Of a stretch of DNA of 64,000 nucleotides, positions 1 through 10,293 are shown in pieces (position 1 is the first letter of the stretch; each line of letters begins with the position of its first letter). The notes beneath the pieces were generated by a model. It saw only the letters and a program-made list of their open reading frames with translations. It made no database searches and was not told the origin of the DNA. A program made the position numbers and the translations under genes. The stretch is from Apibacter mensalis (GTDB taxonomy: Bacteria; Bacteroidota; Bacteroidia; Flavobacteriales; Weeksellaceae). The stretch covers positions 62,001 through 126,000 of the forward strand of contig NZ_LIVM01000003.1 of the NCBI RefSeq assembly GCF_001418685.1. Direction: 5' to 3'.

Positions 1-788
1 ATCCAATTTTGGGAGCTATTGGAGTAACTGTTGCATCCACATTGGTTATTATTGCCATATACATCGCCTCTATATATTATATGTCTCAGCAAAAAAAGAT
101 CTCTGAAATAAAAACAGATTTCATTAATAATATGTCCCATGAATTTAAAACTCCTATAGCAACCATTAATATTGCTACAGATGCGTTGAATTCTGAAAAA
201 GTTCAATCAGAACCGGAAAAGATGAAATTTTATACCTCTTTAATAAAGCAAGAAAATGAAAGAATGAAAAAACAGGTAGAAATGGTTTTGCAAATGTCAA
301 AACTTGAACGCAATGCACTTCAACTTATTAAAAAAGAAACCGATATTAGACAAATTTTAAAAAACAGCATTAAAACTGTTCGCGTACAAGTAGAACAAAG
401 AGGGGGGACTATTAAAGAGCAATACTTAGCTGAAAAATATGTTGGAAATGTAGATGGGTTCCACCTTACGAATACTTTTGTAAATATATTAGACAATGCA
501 AATAAATATTCACTTGAAAAACCTGAAATATCTGTTAAAACTTATAATGAAAAAAATGATTATGTAGTTGAAATAGCAGATAAAGGCAAAGGAATGTCTG
601 AAAACGTTATAAAAAAAATATTTGAAAAATTTTATCGCGAAGAAACAGGAAATATACATAATGTAAAAGGTCACGGTCTAGGATTAGCCTACGTAAAAAA
701 TATTATTAACTTACATAATGGTGGTATTAAAGTTGTTAGTAAATTACATAAAGGAACCACCTTTATTGTACGAATTCCTCTAAAATAA
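1..788 (+). CDS. Sensor histidine kinase, 5' truncated by window
   Basis: This is the C-terminal part of a membrane histidine kinase. The reading frame is open to the window edge, so the true start lies upstream; the TTG at 9 is internal. One transmembrane helix (about bases 6-80) leads into a HisKA dimerisation domain with the phospho-acceptor H-box HEFKTP (about 138-155). The HATPase domain follows, with N-box NILDNANKY, G1 DKGKGM and G2 GHGLGLAYV. The kinase would autophosphorylate the H-box His and pass phosphate to the regulator encoded 7 bp downstream. The signal sensed cannot be read because the N-terminal sensor is missing. The pair resembles RprX/RprY-type systems of Bacteroidota, which is a resemblance only. 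Confidence 0.93.
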   Translation, partial: PILGAIGVTVASTLVIIAIYIASIYYMSQQKKISEIKTDFINNMSHEFKTPIATINIATDALNSEKVQSEPEKMKFYTSLIKQENERMKKQVEMVLQMSKLERNALQLIKKETDIRQILKNSIKTVRVQVEQRGGTIKEQYLAEKYVGNVDGFHLTNTFVNILDNANKYSLEKPEISVKTYNEKNDYVVEIADKGKGMSENVIKKIFEKFYREETGNIHNVKGHGLGLAYVKNIINLHNGGIKVVSKLHKGTTFIVRIPLK

Positions 789-795
789 AAATATT

Positions 796-1500
796 ATGGA
801 TAAAAAAGTAAAGCTATTATTAGTAGAAGATGATCCAAGCTTTGGTGCTGTTTTAAAAGATTACCTCTCTATTCACGATTACGATGTAACTCTATCCGTT
901 GATGGTGAGGATGGTTTAGAAAAATTTAAAGCAGACAATTTTGACATTTGTCTATCCGATGTGATGATGCCAAAAAAAGACGGCTTTACATTAGCTAAAG
1001 AAATCATTGACATTAATCCAGATGTTCCGATTATCTTTTTAACAGCTAAAAATATGCGCGAGGACATTCTCACCGGATATAAACTTGGTGCTAATGATTA
1101 TATAACTAAACCGTTTGATTCTGAAGTTTTATTGTATAAAATTAACGCAGTTCTGCAAAGGAATTCTAATTCTTCCACTAGTTCTGAATATGAAGACAAA
1201 GAAATCTACGAAATTTCTAATTTTAAATTTAATACCAGGTTAAGACAATTAGAAGTTAATGGTAAAATGCACAAACTATCGCCTAAAGAGAACGAACTAT
1301 TAAAACTCCTATGCAAATATAAAAACGATCTCATGCCTAGAGAAGAAGCACTTACAAAAATTTGGCATAATGATAATTATTTTACTTCTCGCAGTATGGA
1401 TGTGTATATTGCTAAAATTAGGAAATTATTAAAAGATGATGACGATGTAGAAATTGTAAATATTCATGGAGAAGGATTTCGCTTGTTGGTGAAAGACTAG
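796..1500 (+). CDS. OmpR/PhoB-family response regulator
   Basis: This 234-residue DNA-binding response regulator has a receiver domain at about 1-120 with acidic pocket D12/D13, phospho-acceptor D55 (in LSDVMMP), T83 and K105. A winged-helix Trans_reg_C domain occupies about 140-232 and includes LSPKENELLKLL and the recognition region SRSMDVYIAKIRKLL. It starts 7 bp after the kinase gene, so the two are co-transcribed and are a cognate pair. The targets are unknown. The next gene (MATE transporter, 108 bp downstream) could be one, but nothing in the sequence proves it. Confidence 0.95.
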   Translation: MDKKVKLLLVEDDPSFGAVLKDYLSIHDYDVTLSVDGEDGLEKFKADNFDICLSDVMMPKKDGFTLAKEIIDINPDVPIIFLTAKNMREDILTGYKLGANDYITKPFDSEVLLYKINAVLQRNSNSSTSSEYEDKEIYEISNFKFNTRLRQLEVNGKMHKLSPKENELLKLLCKYKNDLMPREEALTKIWHNDNYFTSRSMDVYIAKIRKLLKDDDDVEIVNIHGEGFRLLVKD

Positions 1501-1608
1501 CTATGAAATAGATTATTAATTGTCACTTATCAAAGAATTAATAGCCTATTCTTTAAATTTTAATTAACTAACTATTTATATTAAACAACAGACGATCTTA
1601 TTTTACGA

Positions 1609-2973
1609 ATGGAAGCTATAGATAAATCTCAAAACATATCAGAGTTAGAGAATGAAAAACCTCGAAAACTTATTTGGAAATATGCAATTCCGGCAATTAT
1701 AGGAACCATAGTAATTGCTTTATACAATATTATAGACAGCATTTACATAGGTCATGGAGAAAATTTGGGAGATCATGCTATAGGCGGACTGGGAGTTCTT
1801 CTCCCAATTATGAACCTTATCTCAGGAATAGGTATGCTAGTAGGATCAGGTGCTTCCACACGTACCTCTATTTTCTTAGGTCAAAAAGACATTAAATCAG
1901 CAAATTGCGTATTGGGTAATTCCATTGTATTAGCTATAGTATTAACCCTATTATTAATTATAGGTATTTATACCTATATGGACTCAATACTTACAGCTAT
2001 CGGATCCACTCCTCAAACATTTCCATTTGCAAAAGAATTCTTACTTTATTATCTCCCGGGAAATGTATTTTTAACAGTAAATTATGCTCTCAACAGCATC
2101 ATGCGTGCTTCAGGATACCCTAAAAAAGCTATGTATATGATGCTTATAGGGGTTGTTGCTAATATTATTTTAGCACCTGTTTTTATATTCATCTTACAAT
2201 GGGGAATGAAAGGAGCTGCCATAGCTACTAACCTATCAATGGCTATAGGCTTGTGTGTAGTTTTAAAGCATTTTTTTAAATCTAACGCCATTGTTTCATT
2301 TCAATGGGACAGCTTAAAACCCAATTTTAAAATCATATGGTCAATTATTAATGTGGGATTTGCTCCTTTTTTTATGTTAATTGCTGCATCTATTGTCGTT
2401 TTGTTCATTAATAACAGGCTAAATGTATATGGAGGCAGCACAGCTATAGAAGCTTATACCATAGCCAATCGTCTTATAATGGTATTTATAATGGTATTAG
2501 TAGGATTAACACAAGGAATGCAACCCATAATAGGATATAATTATGGGGCTAAAAATATGAGCAGAGTTAAAGAAACTTTGTCTTATAGTCTTAAAGCCGG
2601 TTTGTTCATTGGGTGTTTAGGATTTTTATTCGGTTTTTTATTACCGGAACTAGTGGTTACTCCCTTTAACCCATCACCAAAATTAGCAAAAGAAGCTTCT
2701 CTAGCTTTACAAATTATGACCATTACTTTACCATTAAGCGGTATTCAAATGGTTATTTCCAATTTCTTTCAATGTATTGGAAAAGCAGTTATTGCTTTTA
2801 TTTTAAGCATGAGCAGGCAATTCTTAGTACTTGTACCTTCTCTATTTATTTTACCTAACTATTTAAAATTAAATGGAGTGTGGTACTCAATACCCCTATC
2901 CGACACCATCTCAACTATTTTAGCTTTGATCATCTTTATTTGGCAGATTCGTAAGTTCAAAAACTTAATATAA
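1609..2973 (+). CDS. MATE-family efflux transporter
   Basis: This 454-residue polytopic inner-membrane protein has about 12 hydrophobic helices and the two-fold MatE repeat, which is the usual length for the family. Typical family features are the early AIPAIIGTIVIALYNIIDSI helix with the YNIIDSIYIG loop, and GLTQGMQPIIGYNYGAKN in the second half. MATE proteins export cationic or amphipathic compounds in exchange for Na+ or H+. The substrate cannot be predicted. It sits between the two-component system and the polyketide operon on the same strand. Either neighbour might be functionally linked, for example by product export, but a separate promoter for the operon makes that speculative. Confidence 0.9.
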   Translation: MEAIDKSQNISELENEKPRKLIWKYAIPAIIGTIVIALYNIIDSIYIGHGENLGDHAIGGLGVLLPIMNLISGIGMLVGSGASTRTSIFLGQKDIKSANCVLGNSIVLAIVLTLLLIIGIYTYMDSILTAIGSTPQTFPFAKEFLLYYLPGNVFLTVNYALNSIMRASGYPKKAMYMMLIGVVANIILAPVFIFILQWGMKGAAIATNLSMAIGLCVVLKHFFKSNAIVSFQWDSLKPNFKIIWSIINVGFAPFFMLIAASIVVLFINNRLNVYGGSTAIEAYTIANRLIMVFIMVLVGLTQGMQPIIGYNYGAKNMSRVKETLSYSLKAGLFIGCLGFLFGFLLPELVVTPFNPSPKLAKEASLALQIMTITLPLSGIQMVISNFFQCIGKAVIAFILSMSRQFLVLVPSLFILPNYLKLNGVWYSIPLSDTISTILALIIFIWQIRKFKNLI

Positions 2974-2991
2974 ACTATTACTAATAAAACG

Positions 2992-3020
2992 TTAAAATTA
3001 GTTTTTTTTGTTTATATTTG
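2992..3020 (+). promoter_or_regulatory. Predicted promoter of the lipid-synthase operon
   Basis: A perfect Bacteroidota -7 box, TATATTTG, lies at 3013-3020. A weak -33 element (TTA rather than TTG) lies at 2992-2994, 18 bp upstream. The predicted start is near 3027, leaving a leader of about 120 nt before the ATG at 3146. Confidence 0.5.
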
Positions 3021-3027
3021 CGTTTCG

Positions 3028-3053
3028 ATTCCATCTTTAAAGATAAGTGGAAT
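3028..3053 (+). promoter_or_regulatory. Hairpin in the 5' leader of the PKS operon
   Basis: Arms ATTCC (3028-3032) and GGAAT (3049-3053) enclose the perfect palindrome ATCTTTAAAGAT (3033-3044). It sits right at the predicted 5' end of the transcript and could stabilise the mRNA or act as an operator. No T-run follows, so it is not a terminator. Confidence 0.35.
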
Positions 3054-3145
3054 ATGTTTAGTTAATACTGTATGATCCTAGATTATCCTAAGTAGTAAAA
3101 AACATTGATAAGTTAAATATTTACTAAATACAATTTTTTTAAGCC

Positions 3146-6100
3146 ATGCAAGAAAAAAAAGAGTTATTTGTTCTTTCTCCTTTTGAATTACCTGACGTTG
3201 ATCTAGCCTTAAAAACTATTAAAACCGGGGCTTTTCCAATCCTACATTTAGGAAGAGATAAAAACAAAGCTATTCAAAGTTTAAATGAACTTTCTGAAAA
3301 AACAAGAGAATCATTTGGAGTATGTTTTGTGTCAGAATCAATGGCTGACCTTCCACTTCCTGAAAATGTAACCAAAGTATTTATTCCTTTTAATTTTAAA
3401 ATTTCTGTTAAAAAAAATGTAGAAATTTTCCATCAAGTTCACTCCCTAGACGAGGCTGAAGAAGCCATCAAAAAAGGAGTAGAATCTATTATATTAAAAG
3501 GAAATGAAGGTGCAGGAAAAGTGGCTTATGAATCTTCATATGTTCTTTTTCAAGGAATTAAAAACAAGCACAAGAAATTAAAAACTAAAATTTATATACA
3601 AGGAGGAATGGGTATTCATACCTCTGCTGCCGCATTAGCAATGGGTGCAAAAGGTATCATACTTGATAGTCAAATTGCTCTTTTCCCAGAATGTAGCATT
3701 TCTAAAGATTTAAAAAATATTTTTAATAAACTAAGTGGAAGCGAAACTGTTATTATTGACAATTTCAGAATCTTACTTAGAAAAAATTCACCAGAATTAC
3801 CAATACAAGCAAAATTTGAAGATATTTTACCTTTTTTAGGAGGACTTGATCTTTCTCAAAATATAATTCCCATGGGGCAAGACATTTGCTTATCTGTGGA
3901 TTTTGTAGAACGATATAAAAAGCTTGAAAATTTAATCGTTGCTTTACAAGAAGCTGCCTACGGACACTTATTACAAGCTAAAAATTTAAATATAATCGGA
4001 GAGAATAGTCCTCTTGCCAAAGAATTAGGAACCAGGTTTCCAATTGCTCAAGGTCCAATGGCCAGAGTTAGTGATGTTCCTGAATTTGCAGAAAAAATTG
4101 CCAGCGAAGGTGGTGTTCCATTTATAGCTATGAGCCTTATGATAGGTCAGGCAGCTAAGGATGCTGTTCAAAAAACACACGATCTGTTAAAAGATAAGGC
4201 TTGGGGAGTGGGTATATTAGGATTTGCTCCCGCACAACTGCGTGAAGAACAAATGAAATATATCCTTGAAAGTAAACCACCGTTTATTATCATTGCAGGA
4301 GGACGCCCTTCGTTAGCTAAACCTTATGAAAAAGAAGGTATTAAAGCGTTTTTACATGTACCGTCCGTATCACTATTGGACATGTTTTTAAAAGAAGGTG
4401 CCAGAAATTTCATTTTTGAAGGAAGAGAAAGCGGTGGGCATGTTGGACCCTTACCAAGTATGGTGCTTTGGGAAAAACAAATCTATCGATTATTGAAAGA
4501 CGATCATCCCGGTACGTTAAATATTTTCTTTGCAGGAGGAATTCATGACGCGTTCTCATCAGCATTTATCTCTATTATGTCTGCATCATTAGCAGCTAAA
4601 GGAGCAAAAATTGGTATATTGATGGGTACCTCTTACCTATTTACAAAAGAGGCTGTTGAAACAGGTGCTATTTCGGACGAATATCAAAAACAATCAGTAG
4701 CTCATGATAAAACTATTTTATTAGAAGCTGCTCCTGGCCAAGAAACCAGAGCTTTACCTACTCCTTTTACAAAATTATTTGACCAAGAAAAACAACGTTT
4801 ATTTGCTGAAGGTTTAGATTCCAAAGAAGTTTGGTTAAAGCTGGAAGAAATGAACTTGGGCCGCCAAAGAATAGCGGCAAAAGGTATTGAAAGGCAAGGT
4901 AAAGAGCTTATTAAACTAACCAATGAAGAACAATTAAATAAAGGGGTATTTATGATAGGTCAAGTAGGCGTCTTAAGAGACAATTCTACTACCATAAAAC
5001 AGCTTCATAAAGACGTAGCCATAGAAAGTAAAAAAGTCCTTTCACAATTAGATAATCTTACAGAACCAACAAAAGATCCTAGTGGTACTAAGTTAGCAAT
5101 TGTAGGTATGGCCGGTATTTTCCCACAAGCCAAAACATTAGAGGAATACTGGAAAAATATTTTATCAGGAAAAGATTGTGTTACGGAAGTTCCGGATGAT
5201 CGATGGAATAAAGAACTATTTTATAATCCCGACACTCGAGACACTGATTTTGTTTCTTCTAAGTGGGGCGGATTTATACCTACTATAGATTTTGATCCAT
5301 TAGAATTTGGTATTCCACCACAATCTTTAGCATCTATAGAGCCGGTACAGTTATTAAGTCTTCTGGTAGCTAAAAGAGCATTAGAAGATGCCGGTTATGA
5401 TATGAAAACTTTCGATGGAGAAAATACATCTGTTATTATAGGTGCTGAAGGAGCTACAGAATTAGCATCAAGTTATGGATTTAGGGGTTATGCTAAGCAA
5501 GTATTCGGAAATCTTCCGGAAGAACTTAAAAATATGCTTCCCAAATTAAATGAAGACTCCTTTCCGGGGGTTTTATCCAATGTTGTAGCCGGAAGAATCA
5601 CTAACAGGCTAAACTTAGGAGGTACCAATTATACGGTAGATGCAGCGTGTGGAGCATCTCTAGCTGCAGTAGATATAGGTTGCCAAGAATTACAAAATTA
5701 CAGAACAGATATTGCCATTATAGGAGGAGCAGATTTACATAATGGGTTAAATGACTTCTTAATGTTCTCAGCTACACATGCATTGTCAAAAAAAGGAAAA
5801 TGCGCTTCATTTGACGCTAATTCTGATGGAATCGCTTTAGGTGAAGGTATTGGAATGATTGTAGTAAAAAGATTGGAAGATGCAGAACGCGATGGGGACA
5901 GAATATATGCTGTAATAAGAGGAACAGGTGCCAGCAGTGACGGTAAGAGCTTAGGTATGACTGCTCCAAATAAAAGAGGTCAGATGAAAGCGCTGCAAAG
6001 AGCATACAAACATGCTGGTGTTTTACCTTCAGAAGTCGAATTAATCGAAGCACACGGTACAGGTACTGTTGTAGGAGATAAAACAGAATTAAGCGCATTG

Positions 6101-9100
6101 ACTGAAATGTTTTTAGAGTCCGGAGCCTTAGTGGGACAGACTCATTTAGGATCTGTAAAAACTCAAATCGGACATACAAAATGTGCCGCCGGTATGGCAG
6201 GATTGATTAAGACAGCTCTTGCAACTTACTATGGTATTCAACCGCCAACTATCAACTTAACTAATCCAAATGCTTTTTATAACAAGGAAAGCAGTCCGTT
6301 TAAATTCAATACTAAGGCAGGAATCTGGAGTAGTGAAAAAAGAATATCCGGAATAAGCGCTTTTGGTTTTGGTGGAACCAATTTCCATGTTGTAATGGAA
6401 AATTATAAATCAGAAATTCCATCTACAAGCAGCATGACTTCATGGCCTTCAGAATTATTTGTTTTCAAAGGAAGCAACTTACAAGAAGCTAAACAGATTG
6501 CTCAAAAAGTTAAAAATTTAATAGAAGCAAATAGTTCTCTGAACTTAAAAGATATAGCCTATAGTTTAGCTACTGATAACAATAAAGAAATTCAAGCTTC
6601 GATAGTAGCATCCAATACTACCGAATTAAAAGATAAAATTGATTCCCTTCTTTCAAGCAAAGAAGAATCCGGAGTTTATCTAAGAGCTCCTAAAGAGGGT
6701 AAAGTAGCCTTTTTATTTTCCGGGCAAGGAAGCCAAAGAATTAATATGGCTCGTGATCTTTTTGTTGCATTTCCATCCATGAGATCCTTATTACTTCAAA
6801 ATAAGGAGCTTGAAAAAATATTATTTCCTCACGCAGTCTTCGATGATGAAAGTAAGAAATTACAACAAACTACAATCACTAAAACACAAAATGCTCAGCC
6901 TTCTTTAGGTATAGTAGATTACGCCATAGCCAGTTTCTTACGATCTCTGGGAATTGAACCGGACATGATTGCCGGACACAGTTATGGAGAACTTCCAGCA
7001 CTTTGTTTTGCCGGAGTATTCAAACCTGAAGAATTAGTTTCTTTAAGTAAAAAAAGAGCAAATGCAATTTTAGATGCCGTAGGACAAGATAAAGGCAAGA
7101 TGATTGCATTAAATCTACCGGAAGGTGAAATAAAATCATTACTAGAGGGAGAAAAAGAAGTATGGGCTGTAAATTTCAATTCTAATAAACAAACCATTCT
7201 TGCAGGTTCTACTGCTGCAATGGCTGAGTTTATGAAGAAGCTAACAGATAAGAAAATTACATTTAGAGAATTAGCGGTTGATTGTGCATTCCATAGCCCA
7301 TTATTAAATAAATCTAAAGAGTTATATTTAAAAGAGCTAGCCACTGTTGACTTTACTTCTCCGACATTATCCATATGGTCTAATACTACCGCAGAGTTAT
7401 ATCCTTCAAAACCTGAAGAAATTAAAAATCGTTTAGCTGAACATTTAATTAACCCTGTATACTTTACTAAAGAAGTTACTAATATGTATGCAGAGGGCGC
7501 TCGAGTATTCATTGAAACAGGGCCCGGTAAGGTTTTAATAAATCTTGTTCAATCTATTTTAGGTAATCAAGAAATTACTGTAATACAAACAGAAGAAAAA
7601 GAAAAAGAAGGAATTAGCTTTATGCTTAATGCATTGGCTAAGTATATAGCTACCGGCAGGAACATAAATCTGGAAAAATTATTTGAAGGCAGAAAAGTAA
7701 CTTCTATAAATTTTGACGAACCTGAAAAATATAAAAAGAAAGCTACCAACTGGCTTATCAATGGCCACTATGCTGTTCCATCAGTAGGAAGTCTTCCTCC
7801 CAACGGAGCACTTCCAATCACTAAACCGATTAATTTAAATTTTGGAGCGATTTCCGATACTTATACTATGAATAATAATCTTACTCAAGCTGACCATGTT
7901 ATACTTGAATACCTAGGTAACATGCGATCTATGATACAAAACCAAAGAGACGTCATGTTAGGATACTTTGGTCAAAATCCTTCAACTATTGCTGCTCCTC
8001 AAGCAACAACAATACAAGTTCCTTCACAGAGCACTCATATCGCAACCCCTCAACAAACAGTTGTTGTACCGGCCCAAGTCGCTGTACCTGTACAAACTGT
8101 CGCCCAAAGCTCAGCACCCGCTTTATCTATACAAGTTATCAAAGATACCTTACTAGATACAGTAAGTGAAAAAACCGGATATCCAATTGATATGCTTGGT
8201 TTAGATATGGATTTAGAGGCCGATTTGAGTATAGATTCCATTAAAAGGATGGAAATCATTGGAGCTTTAAAAGAAAAATTGAAAATCAGTGCTGATTTTG
8301 AGGAATCAGAAGATGCTATTGAAAAAATGGCTTCTATAAAAACTCTTAGCGGCGTTATCGGTTGGGTTGAAGAATTAGTAAAATCGGAACAACCGGTATC
8401 TCATGAAGTTACTGTAGCTACCCATTCATTACCTGCAGCAGCTCCCACTGCTAAAAAGGAAGCTCTTTCCCTGGAAGTAATCAAAGATGCTCTACTAAAT
8501 ACCGTTAGTGAGAAAACCGGGTATCCTATTGATATGTTAGGTTTGGATTTAGATTTAGAAGCAGATCTAAGTATAGATTCCATTAAAAGAATGGAAATTA
8601 TAGGAGCTTTACGTGAAAAATTAAATATTACTTCTGATTTTGAAGAATCTGAAGATGCTATCGAAAAAATGGCCTCTATAAAAACGCTAAACGGCGTTAT
8701 CGGCTGGATCGAAGATTTAGCAAATGGAGATTCTTCTAAAAAAGAAGATAATAAAATTGCAGCAGCACCAGCTGTAAATGAGATATCTTTTGATGCTGAA
8801 TCAATTTCAGAATTAGAAAAAAATCTTGATTCAGATAAAGAAGAGCCTCTTTTAAGAACTCGTTTTGAACTTGAAAAATATCCTGTTAACAAATCGGATA
8901 AAATAGAAATAGAAGGCAAAAAATTTGCTATTACTGATGACGGAAAATCTATGGCTAAAGATCTAAAGAAAGCTTTAGAAGCTAAAGGGGCCGTCGTAGA
9001 TATCATTACAGACAGTAATACAAATCTTGCTTCTTACGATGGACTTCTTATTTTAGATGTTTCGGAATCATCTAAGCATTATACCATTAAAGATGCATTT

Positions 9101-10285
9101 ACTCTAATAAAAGGTGCTGATATGGATCGCATGAAATGGATCTATAGCTTTAGTGATCTTATGGGAGAATTAGAAGGTAAAAAAGATATTAAAGAATTAA
9201 AGAAAATTCAAGGTTTTCCAGGATTGATTAAAAGCTTAGCTCGTGAATATTCTAAAATAAATTGTAGAGCGATTATATCTAACACTATCTTTACTTCTAA
9301 AAACTTAACACAGATAGTTTTAGATGAAATACAAGCAACAGATATCTCAGCTGAAGTTATTTATAAAGATACAGAACGTTTTCGTTTAAATTTAGTTCCG
9401 GAATCTCTGGCTGTAAATGGAAACTCCAAATTAGAATTAGATAAAGAATCTGTTGTTGTTGTTTTAGGCGGAGCCCAAGGAATTACTGCTGAAATAACTA
9501 ATCAACTTTCTTCTGAATATCCTTGCCATTATATATTGGTAGGACGTTCTGCCAAACCTACAGAAGAAGATAAAAAATACATTTCATTAAAAGATAAAAA
9601 CGAAATTCGTAAGTATCTTATTAGTGAAGAACAAATGAAAATACCTACTGAAATAGAGAAAAAAGCTCAAAAAATTGATAAGACTAATCACATTATTCAT
9701 ACCATTACCAATATTGAAAAATCTGGATCAAAAGTTACTTATGTTTCGTTAGACGTCACTGATGAAAAAGGATTAAGAAACTTTATAAAAGATACTTATA
9801 AGCAGTATGGAAAAATTGATGGTTTTATTCATGCCGCAGGGCTTCTAGTAGATAAATTATTTGTTCATAAAACTACAGAAGCTTTTGAACAAGTATATAC
9901 TACGAAAATAAACCCATTACATGTTATGCTGGATGAACTTCATTCAGATATTAAATTCATTATTTTCTTTAGCAGTATTGCTTCCGTATATGGAAATAGA
10001 GGACAAACTGATTATGCTGCGGCAAACAGTGTTTTTGACTTGACTTCATGGGCAATTAAAGGGAAAACAAATGCCCGAGTAATAACAATTAACTGGGGAC
10101 CTTGGAAAGGTGCAGGAATGGTTTCATGTGCACTAGAAAATGAATTTAATAAAAGAGGAGTTGCCTTAATACCGTTAAAACAAGGTGCACAAGAGTTTGT
10201 TAATGAATTAAAATATGGTAATGACAACCAAGTTTTAATTATGGGGGGAAGTGAGCAAGGTGTAAAACAATTTTTCGGAATCTGA
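3146..10285 (+). CDS. PfaA-like polyketide/PUFA synthase: NPD-NPD-KS-AT-ACP-ACP-KR
   Basis: This 2379-residue multidomain synthase appears to hold, in order: an N-terminal NPD-like TIM-barrel (about 5-250) without the usual His motif; a second, complete FMN nitronate-monooxygenase/enoyl-reductase-type barrel (about 285-560, AQGPMARVSD, GRESGGHVGP); a ketosynthase (about 648-1080) with C835, H970 (EAHGTGT) and H1010 (IGHTKCAAG); an acyltransferase with the FSGQGSQ motif and nucleophile S1279 (GHSYGE); two near-identical ACPs with pantetheine serines S1698 and S1812; and a ketoreductase (about 2100-2370, GGAQGITAE; S about 2276, Y2290 in TDYAAAN). The KS-AT-ACPn-KR core matches PfaA of PUFA synthases. 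The barrel recalls PfaD, here fused at the N-terminus. It should elongate acyl chains iteratively with the partner protein 8 bp downstream. Confidence 0.93.
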   Translation: MQEKKELFVLSPFELPDVDLALKTIKTGAFPILHLGRDKNKAIQSLNELSEKTRESFGVCFVSESMADLPLPENVTKVFIPFNFKISVKKNVEIFHQVHSLDEAEEAIKKGVESIILKGNEGAGKVAYESSYVLFQGIKNKHKKLKTKIYIQGGMGIHTSAAALAMGAKGIILDSQIALFPECSISKDLKNIFNKLSGSETVIIDNFRILLRKNSPELPIQAKFEDILPFLGGLDLSQNIIPMGQDICLSVDFVERYKKLENLIVALQEAAYGHLLQAKNLNIIGENSPLAKELGTRFPIAQGPMARVSDVPEFAEKIASEGGVPFIAMSLMIGQAAKDAVQKTHDLLKDKAWGVGILGFAPAQLREEQMKYILESKPPFIIIAGGRPSLAKPYEKEGIKAFLHVPSVSLLDMFLKEGARNFIFEGRESGGHVGPLPSMVLWEKQIYRLLKDDHPGTLNIFFAGGIHDAFSSAFISIMSASLAAKGAKIGILMGTSYLFTKEAVETGAISDEYQKQSVAHDKTILLEAAPGQETRALPTPFTKLFDQEKQRLFAEGLDSKEVWLKLEEMNLGRQRIAAKGIERQGKELIKLTNEEQLNKGVFMIGQVGVLRDNSTTIKQLHKDVAIESKKVLSQLDNLTEPTKDPSGTKLAIVGMAGIFPQAKTLEEYWKNILSGKDCVTEVPDDRWNKELFYNPDTRDTDFVSSKWGGFIPTIDFDPLEFGIPPQSLASIEPVQLLSLLVAKRALEDAGYDMKTFDGENTSVIIGAEGATELASSYGFRGYAKQVFGNLPEELKNMLPKLNEDSFPGVLSNVVAGRITNRLNLGGTNYTVDAACGASLAAVDIGCQELQNYRTDIAIIGGADLHNGLNDFLMFSATHALSKKGKCASFDANSDGIALGEGIGMIVVKRLEDAERDGDRIYAVIRGTGASSDGKSLGMTAPNKRGQMKALQRAYKHAGVLPSEVELIEAHGTGTVVGDKTELSALTEMFLESGALVGQTHLGSVKTQIGHTKCAAGMAGLIKTALATYYGIQPPTINLTNPNAFYNKESSPFKFNTKAGIWSSEKRISGISAFGFGGTNFHVVMENYKSEIPSTSSMTSWPSELFVFKGSNLQEAKQIAQKVKNLIEANSSLNLKDIAYSLATDNNKEIQASIVASNTTELKDKIDSLLSSKEESGVYLRAPKEGKVAFLFSGQGSQRINMARDLFVAFPSMRSLLLQNKELEKILFPHAVFDDESKKLQQTTITKTQNAQPSLGIVDYAIASFLRSLGIEPDMIAGHSYGELPALCFAGVFKPEELVSLSKKRANAILDAVGQDKGKMIALNLPEGEIKSLLEGEKEVWAVNFNSNKQTILAGSTAAMAEFMKKLTDKKITFRELAVDCAFHSPLLNKSKELYLKELATVDFTSPTLSIWSNTTAELYPSKPEEIKNRLAEHLINPVYFTKEVTNMYAEGARVFIETGPGKVLINLVQSILGNQEITVIQTEEKEKEGISFMLNALAKYIATGRNINLEKLFEGRKVTSINFDEPEKYKKKATNWLINGHYAVPSVGSLPPNGALPITKPINLNFGAISDTYTMNNNLTQADHVILEYLGNMRSMIQNQRDVMLGYFGQNPSTIAAPQATTIQVPSQSTHIATPQQTVVVPAQVAVPVQTVAQSSAPALSIQVIKDTLLDTVSEKTGYPIDMLGLDMDLEADLSIDSIKRMEIIGALKEKLKISADFEESEDAIEKMASIKTLSGVIGWVEELVKSEQPVSHEVTVATHSLPAAAPTAKKEALSLEVIKDALLNTVSEKTGYPIDMLGLDLDLEADLSIDSIKRMEIIGALREKLNITSDFEESEDAIEKMASIKTLNGVIGWIEDLANGDSSKKEDNKIAAAPAVNEISFDAESISELEKNLDSDKEEPLLRTRFELEKYPVNKSDKIEIEGKKFAITDDGKSMAKDLKKALEAKGAVVDIITDSNTNLASYDGLLILDVSESSKHYTIKDAFTLIKGADMDRMKWIYSFSDLMGELEGKKDIKELKKIQGFPGLIKSLAREYSKINCRAIISNTIFTSKNLTQIVLDEIQATDISAEVIYKDTERFRLNLVPESLAVNGNSKLELDKESVVVVLGGAQGITAEITNQLSSEYPCHYILVGRSAKPTEEDKKYISLKDKNEIRKYLISEEQMKIPTEIEKKAQKIDKTNHIIHTITNIEKSGSKVTYVSLDVTDEKGLRNFIKDTYKQYGKIDGFIHAAGLLVDKLFVHKTTEAFEQVYTTKINPLHVMLDELHSDIKFIIFFSSIASVYGNRGQTDYAAANSVFDLTSWAIKGKTNARVITINWGPWKGAGMVSCALENEFNKRGVALIPLKQGAQEFVNELKYGNDNQVLIMGGSEQGVKQFFGI
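8131..8713 (+). repeat. Tandem duplicated ACP domains inside the PKS gene
   Basis: Two copies of an ACP module, offset by 342 bp (114 residues), share the core DLEADLSIDSIKRMEIIGAL and a flank with SDxEKMASIKTL. The pantetheine-bearing serine codons are at 8237 and 8579. A Pro/Ala/Gln/Val-rich linker precedes the first copy. Tandem ACPs are a hallmark of PfaA-type synthases and raise throughput. Confidence 0.85.
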
Positions 10286-10293
10286 GTATAATT

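Noticed and set aside
6982-7512. 176-codon minus-strand open frame under the AT domain
   Set aside because: Antisense to a well-defined catalytic domain; no start context and no recognisable protein features.
8401-9006. 201-codon open frame on the minus strand inside the first synthase gene
   Set aside because: It lies entirely antisense to the ACP/KR part, has low-complexity Ser/Ile/Leu composition and no motif. It is a shadow of the real gene.
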